Origin: Schaalia odontolytica
GTDB lineage: Bacteria > Actinomycetota > Actinomycetes > Actinomycetales > Actinomycetaceae
Assembly: GCF_002847525.1 (NCBI RefSeq)
Contig: NZ_PKKM01000008.1
Coordinates: 60,711-124,710, forward strand
Length of the DNA: 64,000 nucleotides
Direction of reading: 5' to 3'
The notes below the pieces were generated by a model that did no database searches, was not told the DNA's origin, and was given only the letters and a program-made list of their open reading frames with translations. Below, in pieces: positions 55,109 through 64,000 of the stretch (position 1 is the stretch's first letter; every line of letters starts with the position of its first letter). The position numbers and the translations under genes were made by a program.

Positions 55109-56341
55109 TCAGAACCCGAGGCGTCCCAGCATCTTCGGGTCGGACTGCCAGTCCTTCGCGGTGCGCACGTGCAGGTCAAGGTAGACGCGGCGGCCCAACA
55201 GCTCCTCGATGTGCGCGCGGGCCTGGGTGCCGATCTGCTTGAGGCGCGAGCCCTTGCGGCCGATGATGATGGCCTTCTGGGAGTCGCGCTCGACGTAGAC
55301 GTTCACGTGAATGTCAAGCATGGGCGGGCGGTCGTCACCCTCGCGGCGCGGCCTCTCGATGATCTCCTCGACCTGGACGGCCAGGGAGTGCGGCAGCTCG
55401 TCGCGCACGCCCTCCAGGGCAGCCTCGCGGATAAACTCGGCGATCAGGGTGTCGCGTGACTCGTCGGTGACGTCACCTGACGGGTACAGCGGCGGCGACA
55501 GCGGCACAGTCTGCGCGAGCACCTCGCGCAGGTGGTCGATACCCTTGCCCTCCACGGAGGAGACGGGGACGATGGCGGCCCACTCCCCCAGCTTCTCGAT
55601 GGACAGCAGGTGCTTCATAACGCGGTCGCGCGGCACGGCGTCACACTTGGTCGCGACGGCGATAATCGGGCGCTTGATGCCGCGCAGCTCACGTGCGATG
55701 AACTGGTCGCCGGGGCCGATGCGCTGGTCGGCGGGCAGGCAGAAGAGCACGACGTCGACCTCGGAGAGGGCCTCACGCACCATGTCATTGAGTCGCTTGC
55801 CCAGCAGCGTGCGCGGGCGGTGGTATCCGGGGGTGTCCACGAGCACCAGCTGGTAGTTATCCCCGTGCACGATGCCGCGAATGTTATGGCGCGTCGTCTC
55901 GGGACGGCCCGAGGTGATCGCAATCTTGTGCCCGACCAGCGCGTTCGTCAGGGTCGACTTACCGACGTTGGGACGCCCGACGATCGAGACGAAGCCGGCG
56001 CGGAAGTCCTCCGGGAAGTCCGGCATCTCGATGGTCGCGGCCGCGTCCTCGCGCAGGGAAGCCAGCGAGGTCATCGCCTCGAAGGCATCGAGGTCGGCGT
56101 CCTCCTCGTCCTCCAGGCCCTCGAGGTCCTCGTACTCGTCGTCGTCTTCCTCGGAGTCTTCACAGTCCTCGTCGTCGCCCGGCTGCGCCCCGGCCTCGTC
56201 CGCGGTCTCTTCGCCGAGGCCGGCGTCGATCTGCGCGCGAGCGTCGGCTTCCGGGTCGGCGGCGTCGGGGGCAACCTCAATGCGAGCGTCGCCGAAGGCG
56301 TTGGGGCCGGCCATGAGTTCGTCATCGGAGGGGAATCGCAT
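55109..56341 (-). CDS. era: GTPase Era with long acidic N-terminal extension
   Basis: Era is a GTPase for 16S rRNA maturation and 30S assembly. The 410-residue protein has G1 GRPNVGKST (122-130), G3 DTPGYHRP, G4-like TKCD and a C-terminal KH domain (IIIGRKGSRLKQIG). Typical Era is about 300 residues; here about 115 extra residues precede the GTPase domain, very acidic between 56 and 87 and including one motif copy (56188-56199, Asp-Glu-Ala-Gly-Ala). The extension looks disordered. The gene lies one base after corC and one before the uvrA-like gene. Confidence 0.93.
   Translation of the reverse strand: MRFPSDDELMAGPNAFGDARIEVAPDAADPEADARAQIDAGLGEETADEAGAQPGDDEDCEDSEEDDDEYEDLEGLEDEEDADLDAFEAMTSLASLREDAAATIEMPDFPEDFRAGFVSIVGRPNVGKSTLTNALVGHKIAITSGRPETTRHNIRGIVHGDNYQLVLVDTPGYHRPRTLLGKRLNDMVREALSEVDVVLFCLPADQRIGPGDQFIARELRGIKRPIIAVATKCDAVPRDRVMKHLLSIEKLGEWAAIVPVSSVEGKGIDHLREVLAQTVPLSPPLYPSGDVTDESRDTLIAEFIREAALEGVRDELPHSLAVQVEEIIERPRREGDDRPPMLDIHVNVYVERDSQKAIIIGRKGSRLKQIGTQARAHIEELLGRRVYLDLHVRTAKDWQSDPKMLGRLGF
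56188..56199 (-). repeat. Dispersed motif copy inside the era extension
   Basis: Exact core on the minus strand, in the disordered part of Era, read as Asp-Glu-Ala-Gly. Confidence 0.85.
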
Positions 56342-56342
56342 G

Positions 56343-57698
56343 TCAGTTGTCCTTGTCGTCGGCGGGGTTGAGGTCGGGGGTCAGGAGCTGCGCGTCGGGG
56401 TCGAGGCGGCAGAGGATCGTGGAGACTTGGCGGCGGCGCCCACGCGCCTCTTCCGCCGTCATTATGACGCCGGCGAGGGTGCCGGTCGCACCGGGCAGCG
56501 GAACGCGCCCAATCGCCTTGGCGAGCAGGCCGCCAACGGAGTCGACGTCCTCGTCTTCGATCTCGCGGTCGAGGAGCTCACCCAGCTCGGAGATCGGGTA
56601 GCGTGCGGGGACGCGCCAGACGCCCGGCTCGACTTCCTCGGGTTCGATGGAGTGGCGGTCGTGCTCGTCTGTCAGCTCGCCGACGACTTCCTCGAGGATG
56701 TCCTCGAGCGTGACCAGGCCCGCGACGCCGCCGTACTCGTCGATGACGATGGCCATGTGGAAACGCTCGGCCTGCATCTGGCGCAGCATGTCGTCCGCGG
56801 GCTTCATCTCGACGGCGAACTCGGCGGGGCGCATCATCTGCTCGGCGCGCATGTCGAGCTGGCCGCCCGTGGCCTCCCAGCGCGACACAAGGTCCTTGAA
56901 GTACAGGATGCCGCGGATGTCGTCTACGTCGTCGCCCACGACGGGCACGCGCGAGAAGCCGGAGCGCACGAACAGGCGCAGGGCGGAGGGGGCGGGCGTG
57001 TCGGCGTCGATGGTCACCATGTCCGTGCGCGGCACCATGACCTCGCGGACGAGCGTGTGCCCAAGGTCGAGGACGGAGCGGACCATGTCGCGGTCCTCTT
57101 CCTCGAAGCTCTCGGGTTCGCCGACCTCGTCGACGATCTCACGCAGGTCGGAGATCAGCTCGGCACGCACCTGGGCCTCGGTGGGCTCGGGGGCGGGACG
57201 CGAGGAGCGCACGCGGGTCAGAAGCGGGTCAACCAGGTGGCTGAGGCGCGCGAGGCGATCCGCGAATCTGGCGCCTGCCAGGGCGATGCCCTCGGGGTTG
57301 CGCGCGCCCCACTGGGCGGGCAGGAAGGACACGAAAAGCAGTTGCAGGGCCGCGATCACCAACACCGCGATGAGGGCGACCGCCCACCACGGCAGGCGGG
57401 TATCGACCAGGATGATCGTGCCCATGACCGCGTAGACGACCTGCCAAAAGGTACGAAAGGCGCGCAGCGACAGCAGAGTGCGCTGGCGGTGATCGACGAG
57501 GCCATAGAGGACGCGCGCGTTCCGGCGCTCTTCCTCGATGAGGTCCTCGACGCCGGCCAGGGTCAGGCGCTGGACGGCCTGCTCGACGCTCTGGGCGACA
57601 GACGCGAACGCCAGGGCGACGACCGCGAGGACCAGGAGCGCCACGGAGGGCACATCCAGGATCGACGAGGCCGGGGACGCCTGCAGGGGAAGGATCAT
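56343..57698 (-). CDS. corC: Hemolysin-like CNNM/CorC membrane protein with CBS pair
   Basis: The 451-residue protein has four predicted N-terminal helices (about 15-120, CNNM domain), two CBS domains (about 215-340, with MVPRTDMVTID, GFSRVPVVGDD and IDEYGGVAGLVTLEDILEE) and a C-terminal CorC_HlyC domain. Such proteins act in magnesium/cobalt homeostasis. It overlaps ybeY by 4 bases and sits in the conserved phoH-ybeY-corC-era order. A motif copy encodes Ser-Pro-Ala-Ser-Ser at residues 8-12. Confidence 0.9.
   Translation of the reverse strand: MILPLQASPASSILDVPSVALLVLAVVALAFASVAQSVEQAVQRLTLAGVEDLIEEERRNARVLYGLVDHRQRTLLSLRAFRTFWQVVYAVMGTIILVDTRLPWWAVALIAVLVIAALQLLFVSFLPAQWGARNPEGIALAGARFADRLARLSHLVDPLLTRVRSSRPAPEPTEAQVRAELISDLREIVDEVGEPESFEEEDRDMVRSVLDLGHTLVREVMVPRTDMVTIDADTPAPSALRLFVRSGFSRVPVVGDDVDDIRGILYFKDLVSRWEATGGQLDMRAEQMMRPAEFAVEMKPADDMLRQMQAERFHMAIVIDEYGGVAGLVTLEDILEEVVGELTDEHDRHSIEPEEVEPGVWRVPARYPISELGELLDREIEDEDVDSVGGLLAKAIGRVPLPGATGTLAGVIMTAEEARGRRRQVSTILCRLDPDAQLLTPDLNPADDKDN
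57665..57676 (+). repeat. Dispersed motif copy at the corC 5' end
   Basis: Exact core within CGACGAGGCCGGGG, read in the minus-strand gene as Pro-Ala-Ser-Ser in the variable N-terminus. Confidence 0.85.
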
Positions 57699-58140
57699 CG
57701 GGTGGCCAGGAAGGTCAGCAGGAGCTTGCGCTGGAGCGCAAACATGACCTCACGCTCGGCGTCGGTCGCGTGATCGTAGCCCAAGAGGTGCAGCATGCCG
57801 TGCGTGGCCAGGAGGAGCATCTCCTCGGCGGCGCTGTGGCCGGACTCGGCGGCCTGGCGGGCGGCGACCTGCGGGCAGATACAGATGTCACCGAGCATGC
57901 CCGGGGGCGTGGGGTGATCCGCCGTGCCGGGGCGCAGCTCGTCCATGGGGAAGCTCATGACGTCGGTGGGGCCGGGCAGGTCCAGCCAGCGCACGTGCAG
58001 GTCTTCCATCGGCTCGGGCTCGATGAAGATGATGTTGACTTCCGCGTCGGAGCTGACGTGCATCTGGTCGAGCACGTAGTCGGCCAGCGCGGAAAACTCG
58101 GCTTCGTTGATCTCGTAGTCGGTCTCGTTGATGACCTCGG

Positions 58141-58144
<4 letters not shown>
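57695..58144 (-). CDS. ybeY: Endoribonuclease YbeY
   Basis: The 149-residue metal-dependent RNase acts in 16S rRNA 3'-end processing and 70S quality control. The zinc motif HGMLHLLGYDH gives His115, His119 and His125. LPGPTDVMSFPMDE is the usual second block. It overlaps both neighbours (phoH and corC) by 4 bases, so all are translated as a coupled unit. Confidence 0.95.
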
Positions 58145-59193
<1,049 letters not shown>

Positions 59194-59260
59194 ACTGTTT
59201 CCATTCTACTCTGCGGCCCCATCTTCCTCAGCCTCATCACCTTCGTATTAGCCTGTGTGT

Positions 59261-59383
59261 ATGAACAAACAGACCGTGCACGTAGAAGCTGTCAGCGAGG
59301 ACCAGATTGATGCGTGGGTCGCAGAGGCAGAAGCAGGGTACGACGTTGAAATGCTGCGAAAAAATGGCAGCTCTACGCAATGA
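59261..59383 (+). CDS. Small ORF, possibly the N-terminus of an antitoxin-like protein
   Basis: The 40-codon frame reads MNKQTVHVEAVSEDQIDAWV onward with an AEAEAGYDVEML segment, reminiscent of the N-terminus of ribbon-helix-helix antitoxin-like proteins, but the DNA-binding part is missing. The frame ends after a run of six A residues (about 59360-59365), where a frameshift could have occurred. TATTAG lies nine bases upstream of the ATG. It may be a decayed gene or a genuine small peptide; I cannot decide. Confidence 0.35.
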   Translation: MNKQTVHVEAVSEDQIDAWVAEAEAGYDVEMLRKNGSSTQ

Positions 59384-59424
59384 AAGCCCGTCAGCAGTAT
59401 CACTCTCTTTTGGAAGAAAGAGCC

Positions 59425-62028
59425 ATGCCCACCCTCGAAGAACTCGTTTCACACCCGCCACAGCTGCCGGTCACGCGCGCCCTGGGCGATATCGTGGCGG
59501 CGACGCGGCCGGGCGGCTGCGCAGTGATCACGGCGCCTCCGGGCACGGGTAAGACGACGCTGCTGCCGCCCGCGGTGGCGGTGGCATTGGCCCAGCACGA
59601 CGCATCGGTGGGGCGTGTTCTCGTCACGCAGCCGCGCAGGGTGGCCGCGCGGGCCGCTGCTCGCCGGATCGCCCGTCTGCTCGGCGAGGAGGTCGGCGGG
59701 CAGGTCGGCTATTCGGTGCGCGGGGATTCGCGGGTCAGCGAGCGCACGCGCGTGGAAATGGTGACGCCGGGCGTGGCGCTGCGCCGCCTGCAGCGCGACC
59801 CGGAGCTGCCCGGGGTATCTGCCCTGATCGTCGATGAGTTCCACGAGCGGGACCTGGACACGGACCTGGCGCTGGCATTCGCGCTGGACGCGCGTTCGGC
59901 GCTGCGCGACGACCTGTTCGTGGCACTCACCTCGGCGACGCTCGAGGCCTCGCGCACGGTTGATCTCCTGCGCGCCTCGACGGGCGAGGAGCCCGCGCTC
60001 GTTGATATTCCGGGCGATATTTTTCCGCTGGAGCTGCGCTACGCTCCCCCGCCGCGCGGCGTCGAGGCCGTGGGTGCGATCGGGAACGAGCGCGTGGGTG
60101 TGCGCCGCGAGTACCTGGCGCACGTGGCGCGCACGGTCGAGGAAACGGTTGCCGCCACCGAGGGCTCGGTCCTCGTGTTCCTGCCGGGTGTGGGCGAGAT
60201 CGAGACCGTCCGAGGCAACCTGCACCTGGGCGACATTCCGGTCCTGACGCTTCATGGACAGCTCAGCGCCGCCGAGCAGGACCGCGCGCTCTCCCCCGCT
60301 TCCGGTCGCCGCGTCATCCTCTCCACGTCCATCGCGGAGTCCTCGCTCACGGTTCCCGGCGTGTCCGTCGTCGTGGACGCGGGGCTCGCGCGCGAGCCGC
60401 GCTTCGACGCGGGGCGTTCCCTCTCCTCTCTCGTGACCGTTCCGGCCGCGCTTGCCCGACTCGACCAGCGTGCGGGACGCGCCGCGCGCACCGGCCCGGG
60501 CATCGCCGTGCGCGTCATGGACTCGGTGGACGTGGCCCGCAGGCCCGCCCAATCCGCGCCGGGGATCGCCACGCAGGACCTGACGGACGCGCGCCTGCAG
60601 GTCGCCTCGTGGGGCACCCCGGTGGAGGAACTCGCCCTACTGGACGCTCCACCCGCGGGCACGTGGGAGGCAGCTAGGCAGCGTCTGTCCTCCCTGGGCG
60701 CCATCGACGAGGCCGGGGCCGCCACCGCTCTGGGCCGCACGCTGGCGTCGCTGCCGTTGGACCCGCCCTTGGGCAGGGCGCTCCTCGCGTCGAGCGCGAT
60801 CCTGGGGGCGTCGAAGGCGGCACGTTTTGTGGCCCTCCTGTCGGAGGACCTGCGCGTTCCGGGGGCTGACCTGGGTGCGCTGGAGCGTCGGCTGGGTCGT
60901 GGTGGCGCCAGCGATGCGGGAGTCGGGAAGGCGCAGGCGGCGCGGGTGAAGGAGACGCGGGAACGCTTGGAGCGTCTGGCGCAGCGTCTGCCGGCTTCCG
61001 CGTCGGACGAAGCCCTCGCATCCGTTGCGGCTGCACACCGGCAGGCGGGTTCGCGCACCAGCGAGGACGAGCTGGCTCTGACGTGCGCGCTGGCGTACCC
61101 GGAGTGGATCGCGCGGCGCCGCTCGGGGTCCGCGGCCTACATTCTGGCGGGCGGCGTGGGCGCCGAGCTGCCGCAGGGTTCCCCCTTGGAGGGCCAGGAG
61201 TGGCTGGCCGTGGCCTCGATTGACCGGGCTCCGGCCTCGCGCCACGCGCGCATTCTCGCCGCGGTGCCGCTGTCGGAGGAGGACGCCCTGGCAGCCGGCG
61301 CGGCGCTCCTGGAGACCCGCACGCAGGCCTTGATCGACAAGGGAGCTCTGAAAGCCACCCGCACGCGCACCCTGGGAGCTATCCCCCTGAAGGCCGCCCC
61401 GACCTCGTCCCTGAGCGAAGAAGAGGCGACCGCTCTGGTGGCCGAACACCTGGCCGCGCGCGGGCTGAGCGATCTGGGCTGGGGGAAGGAGGCCTCATCC
61501 CTGCGCGAGCGCATGCGGGTGCTCCACGAGGTGCTCGGCGATCCGTGGCCCGACGTGTCGGATGAGGCCCTCGCGGGCAGCGCGCCGCAGTGGCTTGCAC
61601 CCTGGGCGAAGCGCCTCGCACAGGGCGGTTCCTTGAGTGGCGTGTCGATGCTCGACGCACTGCGCTCGATGCTGCCATGGCCTCAGGCGGCGCGCCTGGA
61701 TGAACTGGCGCCGGAAAAGATGCCGATTCCTGCGGGAGGCACGCGTCCCATCGACTGGAGCGGCGCTCACCCGGTGCTGACGCTGCGCGTCCAGCAGGCC
61801 TTCGGGTGGACGGACACGCCCCGACTGGTGGACGGGCGTGTTCCCCTGGTGCTGCATCTGACGGATCCGGCGGGTCGCCCAGCGGCGGTCACCTCAGACC
61901 TGACGTCATTTTGGGCGGGGCCGTACCGGGACGTGCGCGCGCAGCTACGCGGGCGCTATCCGAAGCACCCGTGGCCCGAGGACCCGCTAAACGCGGAACC
62001 CACGAACCGCGCCAAGCGCCGGGGGTAG
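59425..62028 (+). CDS. hrpB: ATP-dependent helicase HrpB
   Basis: The 867-residue DEAH-like helicase has Walker A APPGTGKTTLLPP, motif II IVDEFHERDLDTD, motif III TSATLEA, and motif VI LDQRAGRAARTGPG. The C-terminal HrpB-specific region ends in the FWAGPYRDVRAQLRGRYPKHPWPEDP block, which is diagnostic. GGAAGAAAGAG precedes the ATG at 59425; an in-frame ATG 15 codons earlier overlaps the small ORF. One motif copy (60707-60718) encodes Asp-Glu-Ala-Gly-Ala. Confidence 0.93.
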   Translation: MPTLEELVSHPPQLPVTRALGDIVAATRPGGCAVITAPPGTGKTTLLPPAVAVALAQHDASVGRVLVTQPRRVAARAAARRIARLLGEEVGGQVGYSVRGDSRVSERTRVEMVTPGVALRRLQRDPELPGVSALIVDEFHERDLDTDLALAFALDARSALRDDLFVALTSATLEASRTVDLLRASTGEEPALVDIPGDIFPLELRYAPPPRGVEAVGAIGNERVGVRREYLAHVARTVEETVAATEGSVLVFLPGVGEIETVRGNLHLGDIPVLTLHGQLSAAEQDRALSPASGRRVILSTSIAESSLTVPGVSVVVDAGLAREPRFDAGRSLSSLVTVPAALARLDQRAGRAARTGPGIAVRVMDSVDVARRPAQSAPGIATQDLTDARLQVASWGTPVEELALLDAPPAGTWEAARQRLSSLGAIDEAGAATALGRTLASLPLDPPLGRALLASSAILGASKAARFVALLSEDLRVPGADLGALERRLGRGGASDAGVGKAQAARVKETRERLERLAQRLPASASDEALASVAAAHRQAGSRTSEDELALTCALAYPEWIARRRSGSAAYILAGGVGAELPQGSPLEGQEWLAVASIDRAPASRHARILAAVPLSEEDALAAGAALLETRTQALIDKGALKATRTRTLGAIPLKAAPTSSLSEEEATALVAEHLAARGLSDLGWGKEASSLRERMRVLHEVLGDPWPDVSDEALAGSAPQWLAPWAKRLAQGGSLSGVSMLDALRSMLPWPQAARLDELAPEKMPIPAGGTRPIDWSGAHPVLTLRVQQAFGWTDTPRLVDGRVPLVLHLTDPAGRPAAVTSDLTSFWAGPYRDVRAQLRGRYPKHPWPEDPLNAEPTNRAKRRG
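60707..60718 (+). repeat. Dispersed motif copy inside hrpB
   Basis: Exact core within CGACGAGGCCGGGGC, read as Asp-Glu-Ala-Gly. Confidence 0.85.
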
Positions 62029-62053
62029 CCACTGGCTCCCCCGCGCCAGGCGA

Positions 62054-62308
62054 TCAATCCTCCAGTTTGCCCACGATCCCCCGCCCGTCGGGCAGGTTCT
62101 TAGACGGCATCTGATAGGCGTCGAGGTCCGCCATAGCGGGACGCTCGAGGCCCAGTTCGCGCAGCTGCGCGTAGGTCGACATGCGCACGGGACCCAGCTC
62201 GGCGACAGGCTGGCCTTCCTCGGTGAGCGTGACGACTTCACCGGATGAGGCGCGCGCCAGAGCGGCCCCCACATCCTCTTTAAAATCACCAATTTCTAGA
62301 GCCCTCAT
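62054..62308 (-). CDS. Phd/YefM-type antitoxin without a visible toxin
   Basis: The 84-residue protein starts MRALEIGDFKEDVGAALARA and continues GEVVTLTEEGQPVAELGPV, the standard Phd/YefM fold that binds operator DNA and neutralises a toxin with its C-terminal tail. The second half is an extended tail ending PDGRGIVGKLED. No PIN-domain or Doc/YoeB gene lies on either side: hrpB ends 25 bases beyond it and upstream is a 216-base gap. It is either solitary or the remains of a toxin-antitoxin pair. TAGATT repeats lie just before the ATG. Confidence 0.8.
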   Translation of the reverse strand: MRALEIGDFKEDVGAALARASSGEVVTLTEEGQPVAELGPVRMSTYAQLRELGLERPAMADLDAYQMPSKNLPDGRGIVGKLED

Positions 62309-62524
62309 AATCTAATCTAAGCATGCCGAAGGGTGTTTGAACCAACGGCACGATCACTATGTGACCCTTCGATCCCTTACACCCGCCAAACGAGCGTCAT
62401 ACAGCCAAAACATCGTGACAATAGACACCTCTGCTGTGACCATCTGGTGGACATTTCTGGTGGATGGAATAGATCCGGTCGCACTGCGTTGAGATAGGGA
62501 ACCCTGTTCTACCCAAGGAGAAAC

Positions 62525-63922
62525 ATGTCCACGAACGAAATCGAGAACGTCGACCTGCTGGTTGTCGGCGGCGGCAAGGCCGGAAAGTCCCTCGCGATGG
62601 AGCGCGCAAAGGCGGGCTGGAAGGTCGCCATGGTGGAGCGCCAGTTCGTTGGCGGCACCTGCATTAACGTCGCCTGCATCCCCACGAAGTCGCTGGTCAA
62701 CTCGGCTCGCCGCCTGAACGATGCCCGCACGGACGAGGCGTTCGGCGTCGTCGGCACCGAAGGCGCACACGTGGACCTGGCCAAGCTCCGCGCCCACAAG
62801 GAGGGCATCGTCGGCGCCATGGTCGGCGCACACGAGAAGATGTTCGCGGCCCCCGGCCTGGACTTCATCCGTGGCGAGGCCCGTTTCACGGGCGAGCGCA
62901 CTGTCACCATCGCGCTCGAGGACGGCGGCGAGCGCACGATTCGTGGCGAGCGCGTCCTCATCAACCTGGGCTCGCGCCCGGCGCGTCCCGCGATCCCCGG
63001 CCTGTGGGAGTCCGGCGCGTGGACGAACGAGGAGATCCTGCGCCTCGAGGAGCTCCCCTCGTCCCTGGCGATCATCGGCGCCAGCTACATCGGCGTGGAG
63101 TTCGCGTCGATGATGGCGACGTTCGGCGTGGACGTCACTCTCATCTCCTCGGGTGATCACGTGCTGCCTCGCGAGGACGAGGACGCCGCCCGCGTCGTCG
63201 AGGCGGGCCTGGAGGCCGTCGGCGTGCGTATCGTGCCCGGCCGCGCCGAATCGGCCTCGCGCGAGGGCAACACGACGACCCTGACGCTCTCCGACGGCTC
63301 GACGGTGTCCGCCGAGGCGGTCCTGGTGGCCGTGGGTCGCGTGCCCAACACGGACGGCATCGGCCTGGACGAGGCTGGGGTTGAGCTCACCGATCGCGGT
63401 TTCGTCGCGGTCGATGAGCACCTGCGCACCTCCGCTGAGGGCGTGTGGGCGGCCGGCGACTGCGCGGGCACCCCCATGTTCACGCACGCATCCTGGTCTG
63501 ACTTCCGCATCATCCGCGCGCAGCTGACCGGCGCATCCCTGGACGATCCGACGACCACCACGAAGGGCCGCACGATCCCCTACGCCGTGTTTGCCACCCC
63601 CGAGCTGGCCCGCATCGGCCTGTCCGAGGGCGAGGCGCGCGAGGCCGGCCTCGACGTGCGAATCGCCAAGGTTCCCACGGCCGCGATTCCGCGCGCCAAG
63701 ACGATGCGCTACGTGGGCGAGGGCTTCTGGAAGGCCGTCGTGGATGCGAACACGCACCAGATCCTGGGCGCCACGCTGATCGGCCCGAACGTCTCCGAGG
63801 TCATCACGGCCGTGCACGTCGCCATGGCCGGCGGCCTGACCTACGAGCAGCTGCGCTTCCTGCCGATCGCGCACCCGACCATGGGCGAGGGCCTTCAGGT
63901 CCTCTTCGACTCCCTGGGCTGA
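62525..63922 (+). CDS. FAD-dependent pyridine nucleotide-disulfide oxidoreductase (RclA/mercuric reductase-like)
   Basis: The 465-residue flavoprotein has the N-terminal FAD site VVGGGKAG, redox Cys46 and Cys51 in GGTCINVACIPTKS, an NAD(P) site IIGASYIGVEFASMMATFG, and a C-terminal interface with IAHPTMGEGL. The HPT motif with an otherwise short C-terminus fits the RclA/MerA-like branch better than dihydrolipoamide dehydrogenase, which normally carries HxHPT plus lipoyl partners nearby; none are found here. RclA-type enzymes reduce hypothiocyanite or copper species, a relevant stress for oral bacteria (inference). AAGGAG precedes the ATG. Confidence 0.8.
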   Translation: MSTNEIENVDLLVVGGGKAGKSLAMERAKAGWKVAMVERQFVGGTCINVACIPTKSLVNSARRLNDARTDEAFGVVGTEGAHVDLAKLRAHKEGIVGAMVGAHEKMFAAPGLDFIRGEARFTGERTVTIALEDGGERTIRGERVLINLGSRPARPAIPGLWESGAWTNEEILRLEELPSSLAIIGASYIGVEFASMMATFGVDVTLISSGDHVLPREDEDAARVVEAGLEAVGVRIVPGRAESASREGNTTTLTLSDGSTVSAEAVLVAVGRVPNTDGIGLDEAGVELTDRGFVAVDEHLRTSAEGVWAAGDCAGTPMFTHASWSDFRIIRAQLTGASLDDPTTTTKGRTIPYAVFATPELARIGLSEGEAREAGLDVRIAKVPTAAIPRAKTMRYVGEGFWKAVVDANTHQILGATLIGPNVSEVITAVHVAMAGGLTYEQLRFLPIAHPTMGEGLQVLFDSLG

Positions 63923-63930
63923 GAGCCCAC

Positions 63931-63958
63931 CGCGCCCCTGGGCACCGTTGGGGGCGCG
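63931..63958 (+). terminator. Hairpin after the flavoprotein gene
   Basis: CGCGCCCC (63931-63938) pairs with GGGGCGCG (63951-63958) around a 12-base loop. The last 42 bases of the window show nothing else I can support. Confidence 0.65.
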
Positions 63959-64000
63959 CCCGGATCCCTCCCGGGACGCGTGAGGGAACAACGGGGCGGG

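Noticed and set aside
62525..63922. Dihydrolipoamide dehydrogenase (lpd)
   Set aside because: No pyruvate dehydrogenase or lipoyl-protein genes nearby and the C-terminal block fits the RclA/MerA branch better.

Overview
The window is GC-rich chromosomal DNA of an actinobacterium, most likely Actinomycetaceae (Actinomyces/Schaalia type). This is inferred from the long actinobacterial-type leuA, a mycosin-like subtilase beside ESX-type proteins, several apparently leaderless genes, and the mix of PTS, maltose and lactate uptake with luxS. The sequence alone cannot give the species. I found no rRNA, tRNA, CRISPR array, transposase or prophage gene.

Layout. 1-4.7 kb: the end of a MarC-type membrane protein, a lipoate ligase and ilvD, and a divergent MetE-C-like methyltransferase. 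5-8.4 kb: lipoprotein, membrane-fusion adaptor, ABC ATPase and MacB-like permease. 8.4-15.3 kb: amidotransferase, manA, a paired ABC exporter with a DtxR-like box, and ilvE. 15.5-20 kb: a hypothetical gene, then luxS, dnaG and dgt. 20-25.5 kb: a beta-glucoside-type PTS EIIBCA, then two putative ESX-like secreted proteins and a mycosin-like protease. 25.6-29.2 kb: aroD, dus and glyS. 29.2-32.4 kb: a repeat-rich region in which two related elements of about 280 bp bracket a GntR-ABC cassette. 32.4-37.5 kb: malG-malF-malE and a divergent LacI regulator. 37.6-40.8 kb: a zinc operon (znuA-znuC-znuB-zur) under a Zur-like palindrome. 40.9-44.6 kb: a DedA-like protein, uppS, recO and two TetR paralogues. 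44.7-52.5 kb: leuA, lactate permease, small lipoproteins and lutABC. 52.6-59.2 kb: the operon phoH-ybeY-corC-era-uvrA-like. 59.3-64 kb: a short ORF, hrpB, a Phd-type antitoxin and a RclA/mercuric-reductase-like flavoprotein.

How the genes work together. LctP plus LutABC would import and oxidise lactate. MalEFG with MalR, the PTS and ManA handle sugars. IlvD, IlvE and LeuA belong to branched-chain amino acid synthesis. ZnuABC with Zur and the DtxR-like box report metal homeostasis. Era, YbeY and PhoH form a ribosome and RNA maturation cluster.

Most unusual feature: the short word GACGAGGCCGGGGC recurs throughout. I count 21 exact copies of its 12-base core ACGAGGCCGGGG by eye. About half are intergenic, often paired as inverted repeats that form terminators. 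The rest lie inside unrelated genes in three reading frames. This is the pattern of a DNA uptake sequence or another genome-wide protein-binding word, and I treat it as the main discovery candidate.
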